Assembly: GCF_029893585.1 (NCBI RefSeq)
Contig: NZ_JARXYX010000001.1
Location: 124,001 to 188,000, forward strand
DNA: 64,000 nt
Direction: 5' to 3'
Origin: Streptomyces sp. LBL
GTDB taxonomy: Bacteria; Actinomycetota; Actinomycetes; Streptomycetales; Streptomycetaceae
Shown: piece after piece, positions 57,994-64,000 of the stretch
Numbering within the stretch: the stretch's first letter is position 1
Layout: every line of letters begins with the position of its first letter
Notes under the pieces: model-generated
What the model was told of the DNA's origin: nothing
Seen by the model: only the letters and a program-made list of their open reading frames with translations
The model's database searches: none
Position numbers and translations under genes: made by a program

Positions 57994-58622
57994 TGGCCGC
58001 CCGCGTCGAACGCCTCGTCACCTCCGGTCAGTTCAGCCTGGACGGCGGCACCTGGGACGTGGACAACAACGTGTGGATCGTCGGCGACGACCACGAGGCC
58101 GTCGTCATCGACGCCGCCCACGATGCCGACGCCATCGCCCGGGCCGTCGGCGACCGGCGGCTGACGGCGATCGTGTGCACCCACGCCCACAACGACCACA
58201 TCGACGCCGCCCCCGCCCTGGCCGAGCGCACCGGCGCCACCATCTGGCTGCACCCCGACGACCTGCCGCTGTGGAAGCAGACCCACCCGGACCGCGACCC
58301 CGACGCCTGGCTCACCGACGGCCAGGTCATCGAGGCGGCCGGCGCCGGCCTGCGGGTCCTGCACACTCCCGGGCACGCGCCGGGCGCGGTCTGCCTGTAC
58401 GACCCCGGCCTGGCCACCGTCTTCACCGGAGACACCCTCTTCCAGGGCGGCCCCGGCGCGACCGGTCGCTCCTACTCCCACTTCCCCACGATCATCACCT
58501 CGATCCGCGAGCGCCTGCTCGCCCTCCCGCCCGAGACCAAGGTGCTCACCGGTCACGGCGACCCGACCACCATCGGCGCGGAGGCCCCCCAACTGGACGA
58601 TTGGATCACCCGTGGCCACTGA
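57993..58622 (+). CDS. Metallo-beta-lactamase-fold thioesterase of the mycothiol pathway
   Basis: ATG 57993 overlaps the dehydrogenase stop. The 209-residue protein has the MBL metal motif THAHNDHID (HxHxDH, about residues 64-72), the second-site VLHTPGHAPG, FTGDTLFQGG and LTGHGDPTTIG. In mycothiol-using actinomycetes a glyoxalase-II-like enzyme sits directly after mscR and is thought to hydrolyse the formyl-mycothiol ester formed by it, releasing formate and free mycothiol. That role fits here and is inferred from family and position. Confidence 0.9.
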   Translation: MAARVERLVTSGQFSLDGGTWDVDNNVWIVGDDHEAVVIDAAHDADAIARAVGDRRLTAIVCTHAHNDHIDAAPALAERTGATIWLHPDDLPLWKQTHPDRDPDAWLTDGQVIEAAGAGLRVLHTPGHAPGAVCLYDPGLATVFTGDTLFQGGPGATGRSYSHFPTIITSIRERLLALPPETKVLTGHGDPTTIGAEAPQLDDWITRGH

Positions 58623-59010
58623 CGGACCCGAGACCACGACCCCCGACCCCGTCTTACGCCTGCACGGCGTCGGAGTCCTGCGCTGCGCCCCCGACGGCCC
58701 GCCCCTGGACGGCGAGAGCGCGGCGCTCGACCTGATCGGCGACGCGTTCGGACGGGACGCGCAGGTGGTCGCCGTCCCCGCGGAACGAGTGACCGAGGAG
58801 TTCTTCCGGCTGCGGACGGGCATCGCGGGCGCGGTCATGCAGAAGTTCGTGACCTACCGGCTGCGCCTCGCCGTGGTCGGGGACATCTCCGCGCACGTCG
58901 CCGCGAGCACCGCCCTGCGCGACTTCGTCCACGAGACCAACCAGGGCGGCCACATCTGGTTCCTCCCGGACTTCGCCGCCCTGGACGAGAGACTGCGCGC
59001 GACCGGGTGA
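58612..59010 (+). CDS. DUF4180 protein
   Basis: The 132-residue protein starts at GTG 58612, overlapping the hydrolase by 11 bases, so it is the third gene of the operon. It reads VLRLHGVGVLRCAPDGPP, DLIGDAFGRDAQVVAVPAE, FFRLRTGIAGAVMQKFVTYR, LAVVGDISAHVAASTALRDF and ends GHIWFLPDFAALDERL. This is the pattern of DUF4180, an uncharacterised family with a STAS-like look. Its link to mycothiol chemistry is positional only. Confidence 0.85.
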   Translation: MATDGPETTTPDPVLRLHGVGVLRCAPDGPPLDGESAALDLIGDAFGRDAQVVAVPAERVTEEFFRLRTGIAGAVMQKFVTYRLRLAVVGDISAHVAASTALRDFVHETNQGGHIWFLPDFAALDERLRATG

Positions 59011-59036
59011 CGTGACACCGGAGCCGGACGACCCCG

Positions 59037-59088
59037 CGTGAAAAGCGACCGTAAAACACGGCCGTAAAACACGACCGTAAAAGACGAC
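59037..59088 (+). repeat. Four 13-bp iterons upstream of an SDR gene
   Basis: CGTGAAAAGCGAC, CGTAAAACACGGC, CGTAAAACACGAC and CGTAAAAGACGAC lie head-to-tail at 59037, 59050, 59063 and 59076, ending 61 bases before the SDR start. The AT-rich CGTAAAA core stands out from the local GC. Such an array suggests cooperative binding by a regulator. Confidence 0.85.
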
Positions 59089-59149
59089 AGAGGTTGTCCG
59101 GCTTACCCCCCATGCTCGAAGAAACAACCGGGCACACGGGAGGCAAGGC

Positions 59150-60064
59150 ATGTCACAGCCGTTGAAGGGCAAGGTCGCACTGGTCGCCGGAGCGACCCGA
59201 GGAGCCGGACGCGGCATCGCCGTGGAACTCGGAGCGGCCGGCGCGACCGTCTACGTCACCGGCCGCTCCACCCGGACCCGCCGCTCCGAGTACGACCGCC
59301 CCGAGACCATCGAGGACACCGCCGACCTCGTCACCGAAGCCGGCGGCCAGGGCATCGCGGTGCCGACGGACCACCTCGACGCCGCACAGGTCCGCACCCT
59401 CGTCGGCCGCATCGCCGACGAGCAGGGTCGTCTCGACATCCTCGTCAACGACATCTGGGGCGGAGAGAAGCTCTTCGCGTGGGACACCCCCGTCTGGGAA
59501 CACGACCTCGACGACGGGCTCAGGATCCTCCGGCTCGCGGTCGAGACGCACGCGATCACCAGCCACCACGCCCTGCCCCTGCTGCTGCGGCACCCCGGCG
59601 GGCTGGTGGTGGAGATGACCGACGGCACCACCGAGTACAACCGCGACACCTACCGCGTCAACTTCTTCTACGACCTCGCCAAGGCGTCCGTCCTGCGCAT
59701 GGCCTTCTCCCTCGGCCACGAACTCGGCCCGCGCGGCGCCACCGCCGTGGCCCTGACCCCGGGCTGGATGCGCTCGGAGATCATGCTCGAGAACTTCGGG
59801 GTGCGCGAGGACAACTGGCGCGACGCCCTCGACAGCGTGCCCCACTTCGCCATCTCCGAGACACCGCACTACGTCGGCCGCGCGGTCGCCGCCCTCGCCG
59901 CCGACCCCGACGTGGCGCGCTGGAACGGCGCGTCCCACTCCAGCGGCGGCCTCGCCCGGGAGTACGGCTTCACCGACCTCGACGGCAGCCGCCCCGACGC
60001 CTGGCGGTACCTGGTCGAGGTGCAGGACGCGGACAAGCCGGCAGACACGACGGGGTACCGGTGA
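59150..60064 (+). CDS. Short-chain dehydrogenase/reductase (about 300 aa)
   Basis: The 304-residue protein has the SDR cofactor motif VAGATRGAGRGIAVELG (TGxxxGxG variant, about 12-28), a YVTGRSTRT segment with basic residues suggesting NADPH, LDILVNDIWGGEKLF in place of the usual NAG, and TEYNRDTYRVNFFYDLAKAS, where the catalytic Tyr and Lys pair is spaced as F-Y-D-L-A-K. The C-terminal part (HYVGRAVAALAADPDV) is conserved in a subgroup often called oxidoreductase SDR of unknown substrate. Four 13-bp iterons lie upstream. GGGAGGC precedes the ATG. Confidence 0.88.
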   Translation: MSQPLKGKVALVAGATRGAGRGIAVELGAAGATVYVTGRSTRTRRSEYDRPETIEDTADLVTEAGGQGIAVPTDHLDAAQVRTLVGRIADEQGRLDILVNDIWGGEKLFAWDTPVWEHDLDDGLRILRLAVETHAITSHHALPLLLRHPGGLVVEMTDGTTEYNRDTYRVNFFYDLAKASVLRMAFSLGHELGPRGATAVALTPGWMRSEIMLENFGVREDNWRDALDSVPHFAISETPHYVGRAVAALAADPDVARWNGASHSSGGLAREYGFTDLDGSRPDAWRYLVEVQDADKPADTTGYR

Positions 60065-60136
60065 CGTCCCCGCCGTACCGCGACAGGGACGCACAACAGC
60101 TGCCCAGGTGATCGTCGCGTTACTACGGTCGATCCC

Positions 60137-60451
60137 ATGACGGACACAACACGGTTCGAGGGACAAGGAGTTCTCATCACGGGCGCCGCCCGCGGCATCG
60201 GGGCGGCCCCCGCCCGGCAGTTCGCCGAGGAGGGGGCGCGCGTCCTGGTCACCGACGTGGACGGGCGCGCGGCCGAGGAGACGGCCGCCGCCCTGCGCGG
60301 GCGGGGGCGGCGGCCGAGGCCACAGCCCCCAGCTCCCCGTAGGGCCGGTCGCGCCAGTGCCGAATGTCACCGTTTCGTCGCAGCGTGTGCGGCACTACAA
60401 CCGAATCCCCCGGGCACCGGTCTAGCTTGCAGAGATCGCAGGACCGTATAA
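60137..60451 (+). pseudogene. Truncated short-chain dehydrogenase
   Basis: The first ~58 residues are a normal SDR start: FEGQGVLITGAARGIGAA, RQFAEEGARVLVTDVDGRA, EETAAALRGRG. After about 60310 the sequence becomes Pro/Arg-rich and unrelated, with no NAG, Ser or Tyr-Lys motifs, and stops at 60451 in the leader of the next gene. About 200 C-terminal residues are missing. A disabled gene, probably deleted when the neighbouring sequence was joined. Confidence 0.8.
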
Positions 60452-60463
60452 AGGGGGATGGTC

Positions 60464-61159
60464 ATGGGAGACATACGCAGACGGGGTGCCGTCGTGCTCG
60501 GGATCACCGGACTGGTGGCACCGTTGACGCTCGCGCTGGGCACCGCGCCCGCCCAGGCGGCGAGCTGCACCACGCAGACCGGGCCCTACCAGAAGCAGGT
60601 GGAGAAGTTCCTCGGCCGGCCGGTCGACGGCAGGCAGTCCGCCACCGACTGCAAGGCCATCCAGGCCTTCCAGACGAAGCACGGCATCACTCCGAACGCC
60701 GGGTACGCGGGATCCGTCACCTGGGGCGTGATGGACCTGATGAACAAGCAGAAGGCCGTCGGGAACAACCCCAACAAGAACGGGACATGCCCGGTCAACA
60801 AGGGGCGAATCGCCTGCGTGAACCTGACCCTCCAGCTGAGCTGGATCCAGGACGGCAGGAACCTCGTCTACGGCCCGGTCCCCGTACGCACCGGCCGCGA
60901 CGGCTACGAGACCCGTACCGGCCTGAAGAAGGTCTACTGGCGGGACATCGACCACGTCTCCAGCATCTACAACGTGCCCATGCCCTACAGCCAGTTCTTC
61001 GACGGCGGCCAGGCCTTCCACTCGGTGGGCCTCAGCATGTGGAACCCGCCGGGCTCGCACGGCTGCGTCAACATGACCACCACCACGGCCAAGAAGTACT
61101 GGTCGCTGCTGAAGAACGGCGACGACGTCTTCGTGTACGGCCGCAAGCCGGGCACCTGA
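60464..61159 (+). CDS. Secreted L,D-transpeptidase (YkuD) with N-terminal peptidoglycan-binding-like region
   Basis: ATG 60464 is favoured over 60458 because AAGGGGG (60451-60457) is then 6 bases away. The 231-residue product has a signal peptide (RRRGAVVLGITGLVAPLTL, AQAA), a peptidoglycan-binding_1-like helical part (VEKFLGRPVDGRQSATDCKA, IQAFQTKHGITPNAGYAG, about 45-80) and a YkuD domain (about 110-231) with catalytic C201 in the SHGCVNM motif and the upstream His in QAFHSVG. It cross-links or edits peptidoglycan stem peptides outside the cell. A YkuD relative may instead attach surface proteins. It converges on the Gfo/Idh gene with only 28 bases between stops. Confidence 0.9.
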   Translation: MGDIRRRGAVVLGITGLVAPLTLALGTAPAQAASCTTQTGPYQKQVEKFLGRPVDGRQSATDCKAIQAFQTKHGITPNAGYAGSVTWGVMDLMNKQKAVGNNPNKNGTCPVNKGRIACVNLTLQLSWIQDGRNLVYGPVPVRTGRDGYETRTGLKKVYWRDIDHVSSIYNVPMPYSQFFDGGQAFHSVGLSMWNPPGSHGCVNMTTTTAKKYWSLLKNGDDVFVYGRKPGT

Positions 61160-61187
61160 CAGCGGCGCCCGGCCGGCCCGCGTCCCG

Positions 61188-62387
61188 CTACTGGGGCGCG
61201 TCCCCGAAGTCCGGGATCTCCAGCCTGACCCCGCCCTGCCGCGCGGACTCGTGCGCGACGATGCCCGGCAGGGTGTAGCGGGCGGCGACCCACGCGTTCA
61301 CCGACGGCAGTGTCCGCGTGTTCACCGCGGTCACGAAGTCGTCCACCAGGAAGTGGTGGCTGCCCTCGTGGCCGTTGTGCAGGTTGTCGAACTCCCGCGG
61401 CAGCCGCGACCTGTCGTGCACCGGCGCCGAGCCGGAGGTGAAGGCGGCCCGCAGGTCCGGTGCGATGTGCTGCAGGGACGGGTCGTCGGGGGACATGGTG
61501 GGCTTGGGCTCCAGCAACTCGCTGATGTCCTTCACCCCCTTCTTGTCCTGCCACAGCGCGAACGTGGCGAGCTGCTCCATGCTCCCCTCCGTCCCGAAGA
61601 ACCGGAAACGGGACTCCCGGATGTGCGAGGGGTAGCCGACCCGCCGGAACTCGTTCGTCCGGAAGGAGCCGCCGCCCGCCACCTCGAAGAGCGCGGTCGC
61701 GTTGGAGAAGTCGTTGTCGAACTGGCTGACCTCCTTGTCGAACACGCCGTCCCCGCGGTCGTCGACGACGCCGATCGCCGACACGCTCACCGCGTGCGTC
61801 TGCCAGGCACCCAGCACCCCGCCCACGGCATGCGTCGGGTACAGCAGCGGGGGATAGCTGGCCGTCGCCTTCCAGTTCTCGCCGCCGCTGTACTGGTACG
61901 CCTCGTAGAACCCCAGGTCCATGTCGTGGACGTAGTCGCCCTCGGCGTAGAAGAGCCGGCCGAAGGCACCCTCGGCGATCTGGTTGCGGGCGTGCACGGT
62001 AGCCGGGTTGTACTGGCTGGTCTCGCCCATCATGTACGTCAGCCCGGTCGCCTTGACCGCGTCGATGATCGCCTCGATCTCCTCGGCGGTGATCGCCATC
62101 GGGACGGCGGAGTAGACGTGCTTGCCGGCGTTCAGGCCTTGCAGGACCAGCGGCCCGTGGGTCCAGCGCTGGGTGAAGATCGCCACGGCGTCGACGTCCT
62201 TCGACTCCAGCATGGCTTCGTACGAGGGGAAGGTGCCGGTCAGTCCTTCCGCGGCGGCCAGTTGCTCGGCCCGTTCGGGGAGGATGTCGGTGACATGGAT
62301 GTCGCTGACGCCGGGGTGGGCCAGGAACAGTTTCGCGAACTGGCCCGAGAACTGTCCGGCGCCGACGATGCCCAGGGAGAACGTCAT
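61188..62387 (-). CDS. Gfo/Idh/MocA-family oxidoreductase (sugar dehydrogenase-like)
   Basis: The 399-residue protein starts at ATG 62387. Its N-terminal Rossmann fold has LGIVGAGQFSGQFAKLF, VTDILPERAEQLA, and VDAVAIFTQRWTHGPLVLQGLNAGKHVYSAVP, where the EKP motif of the family reads SAVP, a notable change of the Lys that contacts cofactor and substrate. The C-terminal alpha/beta domain contains YAEGDYVHDMDLGFYEAY and YPTHAVGGVLG. It should oxidise or epimerise a sugar or inositol taken up by the transporter encoded upstream in the same operon (26-base gap to the binding protein). Confidence 0.85.
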   Translation of the reverse strand: MTFSLGIVGAGQFSGQFAKLFLAHPGVSDIHVTDILPERAEQLAAAEGLTGTFPSYEAMLESKDVDAVAIFTQRWTHGPLVLQGLNAGKHVYSAVPMAITAEEIEAIIDAVKATGLTYMMGETSQYNPATVHARNQIAEGAFGRLFYAEGDYVHDMDLGFYEAYQYSGGENWKATASYPPLLYPTHAVGGVLGAWQTHAVSVSAIGVVDDRGDGVFDKEVSQFDNDFSNATALFEVAGGGSFRTNEFRRVGYPSHIRESRFRFFGTEGSMEQLATFALWQDKKGVKDISELLEPKPTMSPDDPSLQHIAPDLRAAFTSGSAPVHDRSRLPREFDNLHNGHEGSHHFLVDDFVTAVNTRTLPSVNAWVAARYTLPGIVAHESARQGGVRLEIPDFGDAPQ

Positions 62388-62413
62388 GGAGGTCGTGCCT
62401 TTCGAGGGTGGTG

Positions 62414-63757
62414 TCACTGGTCGAGGATGAGATTGATCTGGTCGTTGGTCTGGTCGAGGCTGCTCACGGACTTGCCGTTGCCGTAGATGTCCTGCATGGC
62501 CGGGTGCATCAGCGCGTACACGTCGGCCGCGTAGGTGGTGATCGGGAAGGAGAAGGTCGCGAAGTCCTTCTTGTCGGCCACCGGCTTGGTGAACGCCGAG
62601 ACGTCGATGCCCTTCTTCCGGTACGCGGCCACCGCCGCCTTCGTCCCGTCGGGCGTGGCCGGGAAGACGATGCCGTAACTTCCCACCGTCTTCTGGCACT
62701 CGTTCGACGCCAGGTAGGCCACCCATTTCTTGGCGCCCTGCTTGTTGTGGGCGTTCTTGGTGACGGAGTCGGCGAGGCCGTTCATCATCGTCGCACGCTT
62801 GCCGGTCGGTCCGACGGGGGTGACGGCGGTGGCGATGTCCCGGCCCTTGAAGCCGGCGTACGTCGAGATCATCCAGGCCCCGTCGAACGAGGCGGCGGCC
62901 TTGCCCGCGGCGACCTGGGTGTTGGCCTGGTTGGACTGAATGTTGTAGTCGGTGAAGGGAGCCAGGTAGCCCTTCTTCGCCAGGCCGAAGTACCACTTCA
63001 TGACCGACTGGAAGGTCTTGCTGTCGTACTGGTACTTGGTGCCCCACTGCTTCTTGTCGGTGTAGGTCCAGCCGGCCGAGGCGGCGAAGGTGCTCCACTG
63101 GGTCTGGCCGTCCGCGTCACCGCCGCCGTTGGACGCGAGGCCGTACACCTTGACGTGCTTCTTGTCGAAGCCGGACTCGTCGCCCCGCCTGCCCTTGTCG
63201 TCGACGGTGAGATGTGCGATGGCCTTCTCGAAGCTGCCGCCGTCCTCGGGGTTCCAGGACAGGCTGTTCAGTTCCCCGGGGGTGACACCGGCGTCCTGTG
63301 CCATCTTGCGGTTGTAGAAGAGGGCGACGGTGTCCCAGTCCTTCGGGGCGCCGTAACGGTGGCCGTCCTGGCCCGTCCAGTTGGCGGCGAGGCCCGGCTG
63401 GTAGTCGGCCGCCTTGATGCCGAGGTCGTCGAGCGGCTCCAGGACCTGGAGGTCGGCGAACTGGCCGAACTTCTGGATGTGGTCGGTGAACACGTCCGGC
63501 TGGGTGCCCGCGATGAAGCTCGCGGTGAGCTTGGTCCAGTAGTCGTCCCAGCCCAGCTGGGTGAGCTTCACCTTCAGGCCCGGGTTCTGCTTCTCGAAGC
63601 CCTCGGCGCACGCCTGGTAGGCGGGCAGCTGGTTGGCGTCCCACAGCCAGTACGTCACGGTGTTCGCCGACCCTCCGGCGCCGCCGCCCTGGGCGCAACC
63701 GCTCACGAGGGACAGCGCCAGCGCTCCGGTCAGTGCCGCGACCGTACGTATCCGCAT
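62414..63757 (-). CDS. Extracellular sugar-binding lipoprotein of an ABC importer
   Basis: The 447-residue protein has a lipobox (LALSLVSGCAQGG, Cys21) and the family 1 solute-binding pattern: VTYWLWDANQLPAYQACAEGFEKQNPGLKVK, LTASFIAGTQPDVFTDH, YGAPKDWDTVALFYNRKMAQDAG, and GKAAASFDGAWMISTYAG. It captures an oligosaccharide or sugar derivative outside the membrane for the permease encoded just upstream. The neighbouring Gfo/Idh oxidoreductase suggests an inositol-, uronate- or deoxysugar-type substrate, but the ligand cannot be told from sequence. Confidence 0.92.
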   Translation of the reverse strand: MRIRTVAALTGALALSLVSGCAQGGGAGGSANTVTYWLWDANQLPAYQACAEGFEKQNPGLKVKLTQLGWDDYWTKLTASFIAGTQPDVFTDHIQKFGQFADLQVLEPLDDLGIKAADYQPGLAANWTGQDGHRYGAPKDWDTVALFYNRKMAQDAGVTPGELNSLSWNPEDGGSFEKAIAHLTVDDKGRRGDESGFDKKHVKVYGLASNGGGDADGQTQWSTFAASAGWTYTDKKQWGTKYQYDSKTFQSVMKWYFGLAKKGYLAPFTDYNIQSNQANTQVAAGKAAASFDGAWMISTYAGFKGRDIATAVTPVGPTGKRATMMNGLADSVTKNAHNKQGAKKWVAYLASNECQKTVGSYGIVFPATPDGTKAAVAAYRKKGIDVSAFTKPVADKKDFATFSFPITTYAADVYALMHPAMQDIYGNGKSVSSLDQTNDQINLILDQ

Positions 63758-63767
63758 GATCGTCCCC

Positions 63768-64000
63768 TTACTTGATTCCGGTGAAGCTGATGGAGCTGAC
63801 GATGCGGCGGGCGAAGAACCCGAACAGCACCACCATCGGCAGGGCGGCGATGAGCGTCGCCGCCATCAGGCCCGACCAGTCGGTGCCGGTCTGCGGGGTC
63901 TGCGACCGGAAGACGGCCAGCGCCACGGTCAGCACACGCGAGCTGTCGCTGTAGGACACCATCAGCGGCCAGAAGTAGTCGTTCCACGAGGTGATGTACG
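63768..64000 (-). CDS. MalG-type ABC sugar permease, C-terminal part (runs off the right edge)
   Basis: The last ~77 residues of an inner-membrane permease: YITSWNDYFWPLMV, then SSRVLTVALAVFRSQ, DWSGLMAATLIAALPMVVLFGFFARRI and the terminal FTGIK typical of MalG/LacG-like proteins. It is the first visible gene of the leftward operon with the binding protein, 10 bases before that gene's start. Confidence 0.85.
   Translation of the reverse strand, partial: YITSWNDYFWPLMVSYSDSSRVLTVALAVFRSQTPQTGTDWSGLMAATLIAALPMVVLFGFFARRIVSSISFTGIK

Noticed and set aside
59037..59088. CRISPR-like array
   Set aside because: Units are contiguous 13-mers without spacers and no cas genes occur in the window.

Overview
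The window reads as accessory chromosome from a Streptomyces or a very close actinomycete. GC and GC3 are very high, GTG and TTG starts are common, and many proteins carry twin-arginine or lipoprotein export signals. A mycothiol-type dehydrogenase and a DAP-type MurE paralogue are present. I saw no rRNA, tRNA, CRISPR array, prophage block or replication origin. Many secreted hydrolases, several self-contained repressor/transporter units, IS remnants and truncated genes suggest a chromosome-arm-like region. All identifications are from reading the sequence; no database search was run.

Layout. 1-5.6 kb: start of a PAS-domain protein, a Tat-exported GH2 glycosidase, and a TetR-EamA exporter operon with a near-ideal operator. 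5.6-10.2 kb: an MMPL exporter followed by a DesK/NarL-type two-component pair. 10.2-17.8 kb: a sigma-like/zinc-finger/membrane/ricin fusion protein, remnants of an FMN oxidase and an IS5-type transposase, a diiron-enzyme/methyltransferase/CDGSH operon, a Tat-exported lyase-like protein and a nicotinamidase. 17.8-20.9 kb: a Ppx/GppA phosphatase and a 14-TM MFS exporter with two operator-like sites.

20.9-29.6 kb is the most distinctive part. A 71-residue double-glycine-leader peptide with no Cys, Lys or Arg is followed by a HlyD adaptor, a C39-peptidase ABC transporter and a second NHLM-type ABC transporter. A hairpin separates the peptide gene from its exporters. A secreted S1 protease with a long Gly/Ala/Glu repeat tail lies divergently. 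No modification enzyme is adjacent, so this looks like an export-only peptide system.

30-38.3 kb: a GAF/PAS/SpoIIE phosphatase, then a sugar/cell-wall stretch in which rmlA and rmlD survive only as in-frame deletion remnants beside an intact methyltransferase and a large GT2 glycosyltransferase. A frameshifted phosphoesterase and an aminoglycoside-phosphotransferase scrap follow. 38.3-44.8 kb: a ribosome-protection (TetM/OtrA-type) GTPase with a possible leader ORF, a GH5 enzyme, a macrolide-glycosyltransferase remnant and a secreted beta-propeller opposite a TetR. 45.4-50.7 kb: an orphan MurE next to an IS4-type remnant, an old-yellow-enzyme/TetR pair sharing operator cores, and a SnoaL/HxlR divergent pair. 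51.8-64 kb: an M4 metalloprotease, an ABC exporter, a mycothiol-dependent aldehyde-detoxification operon, an SDR preceded by four 13-bp iterons, a truncated SDR, an L,D-transpeptidase, and the end of a sugar ABC operon with a Gfo/Idh/MocA oxidoreductase.
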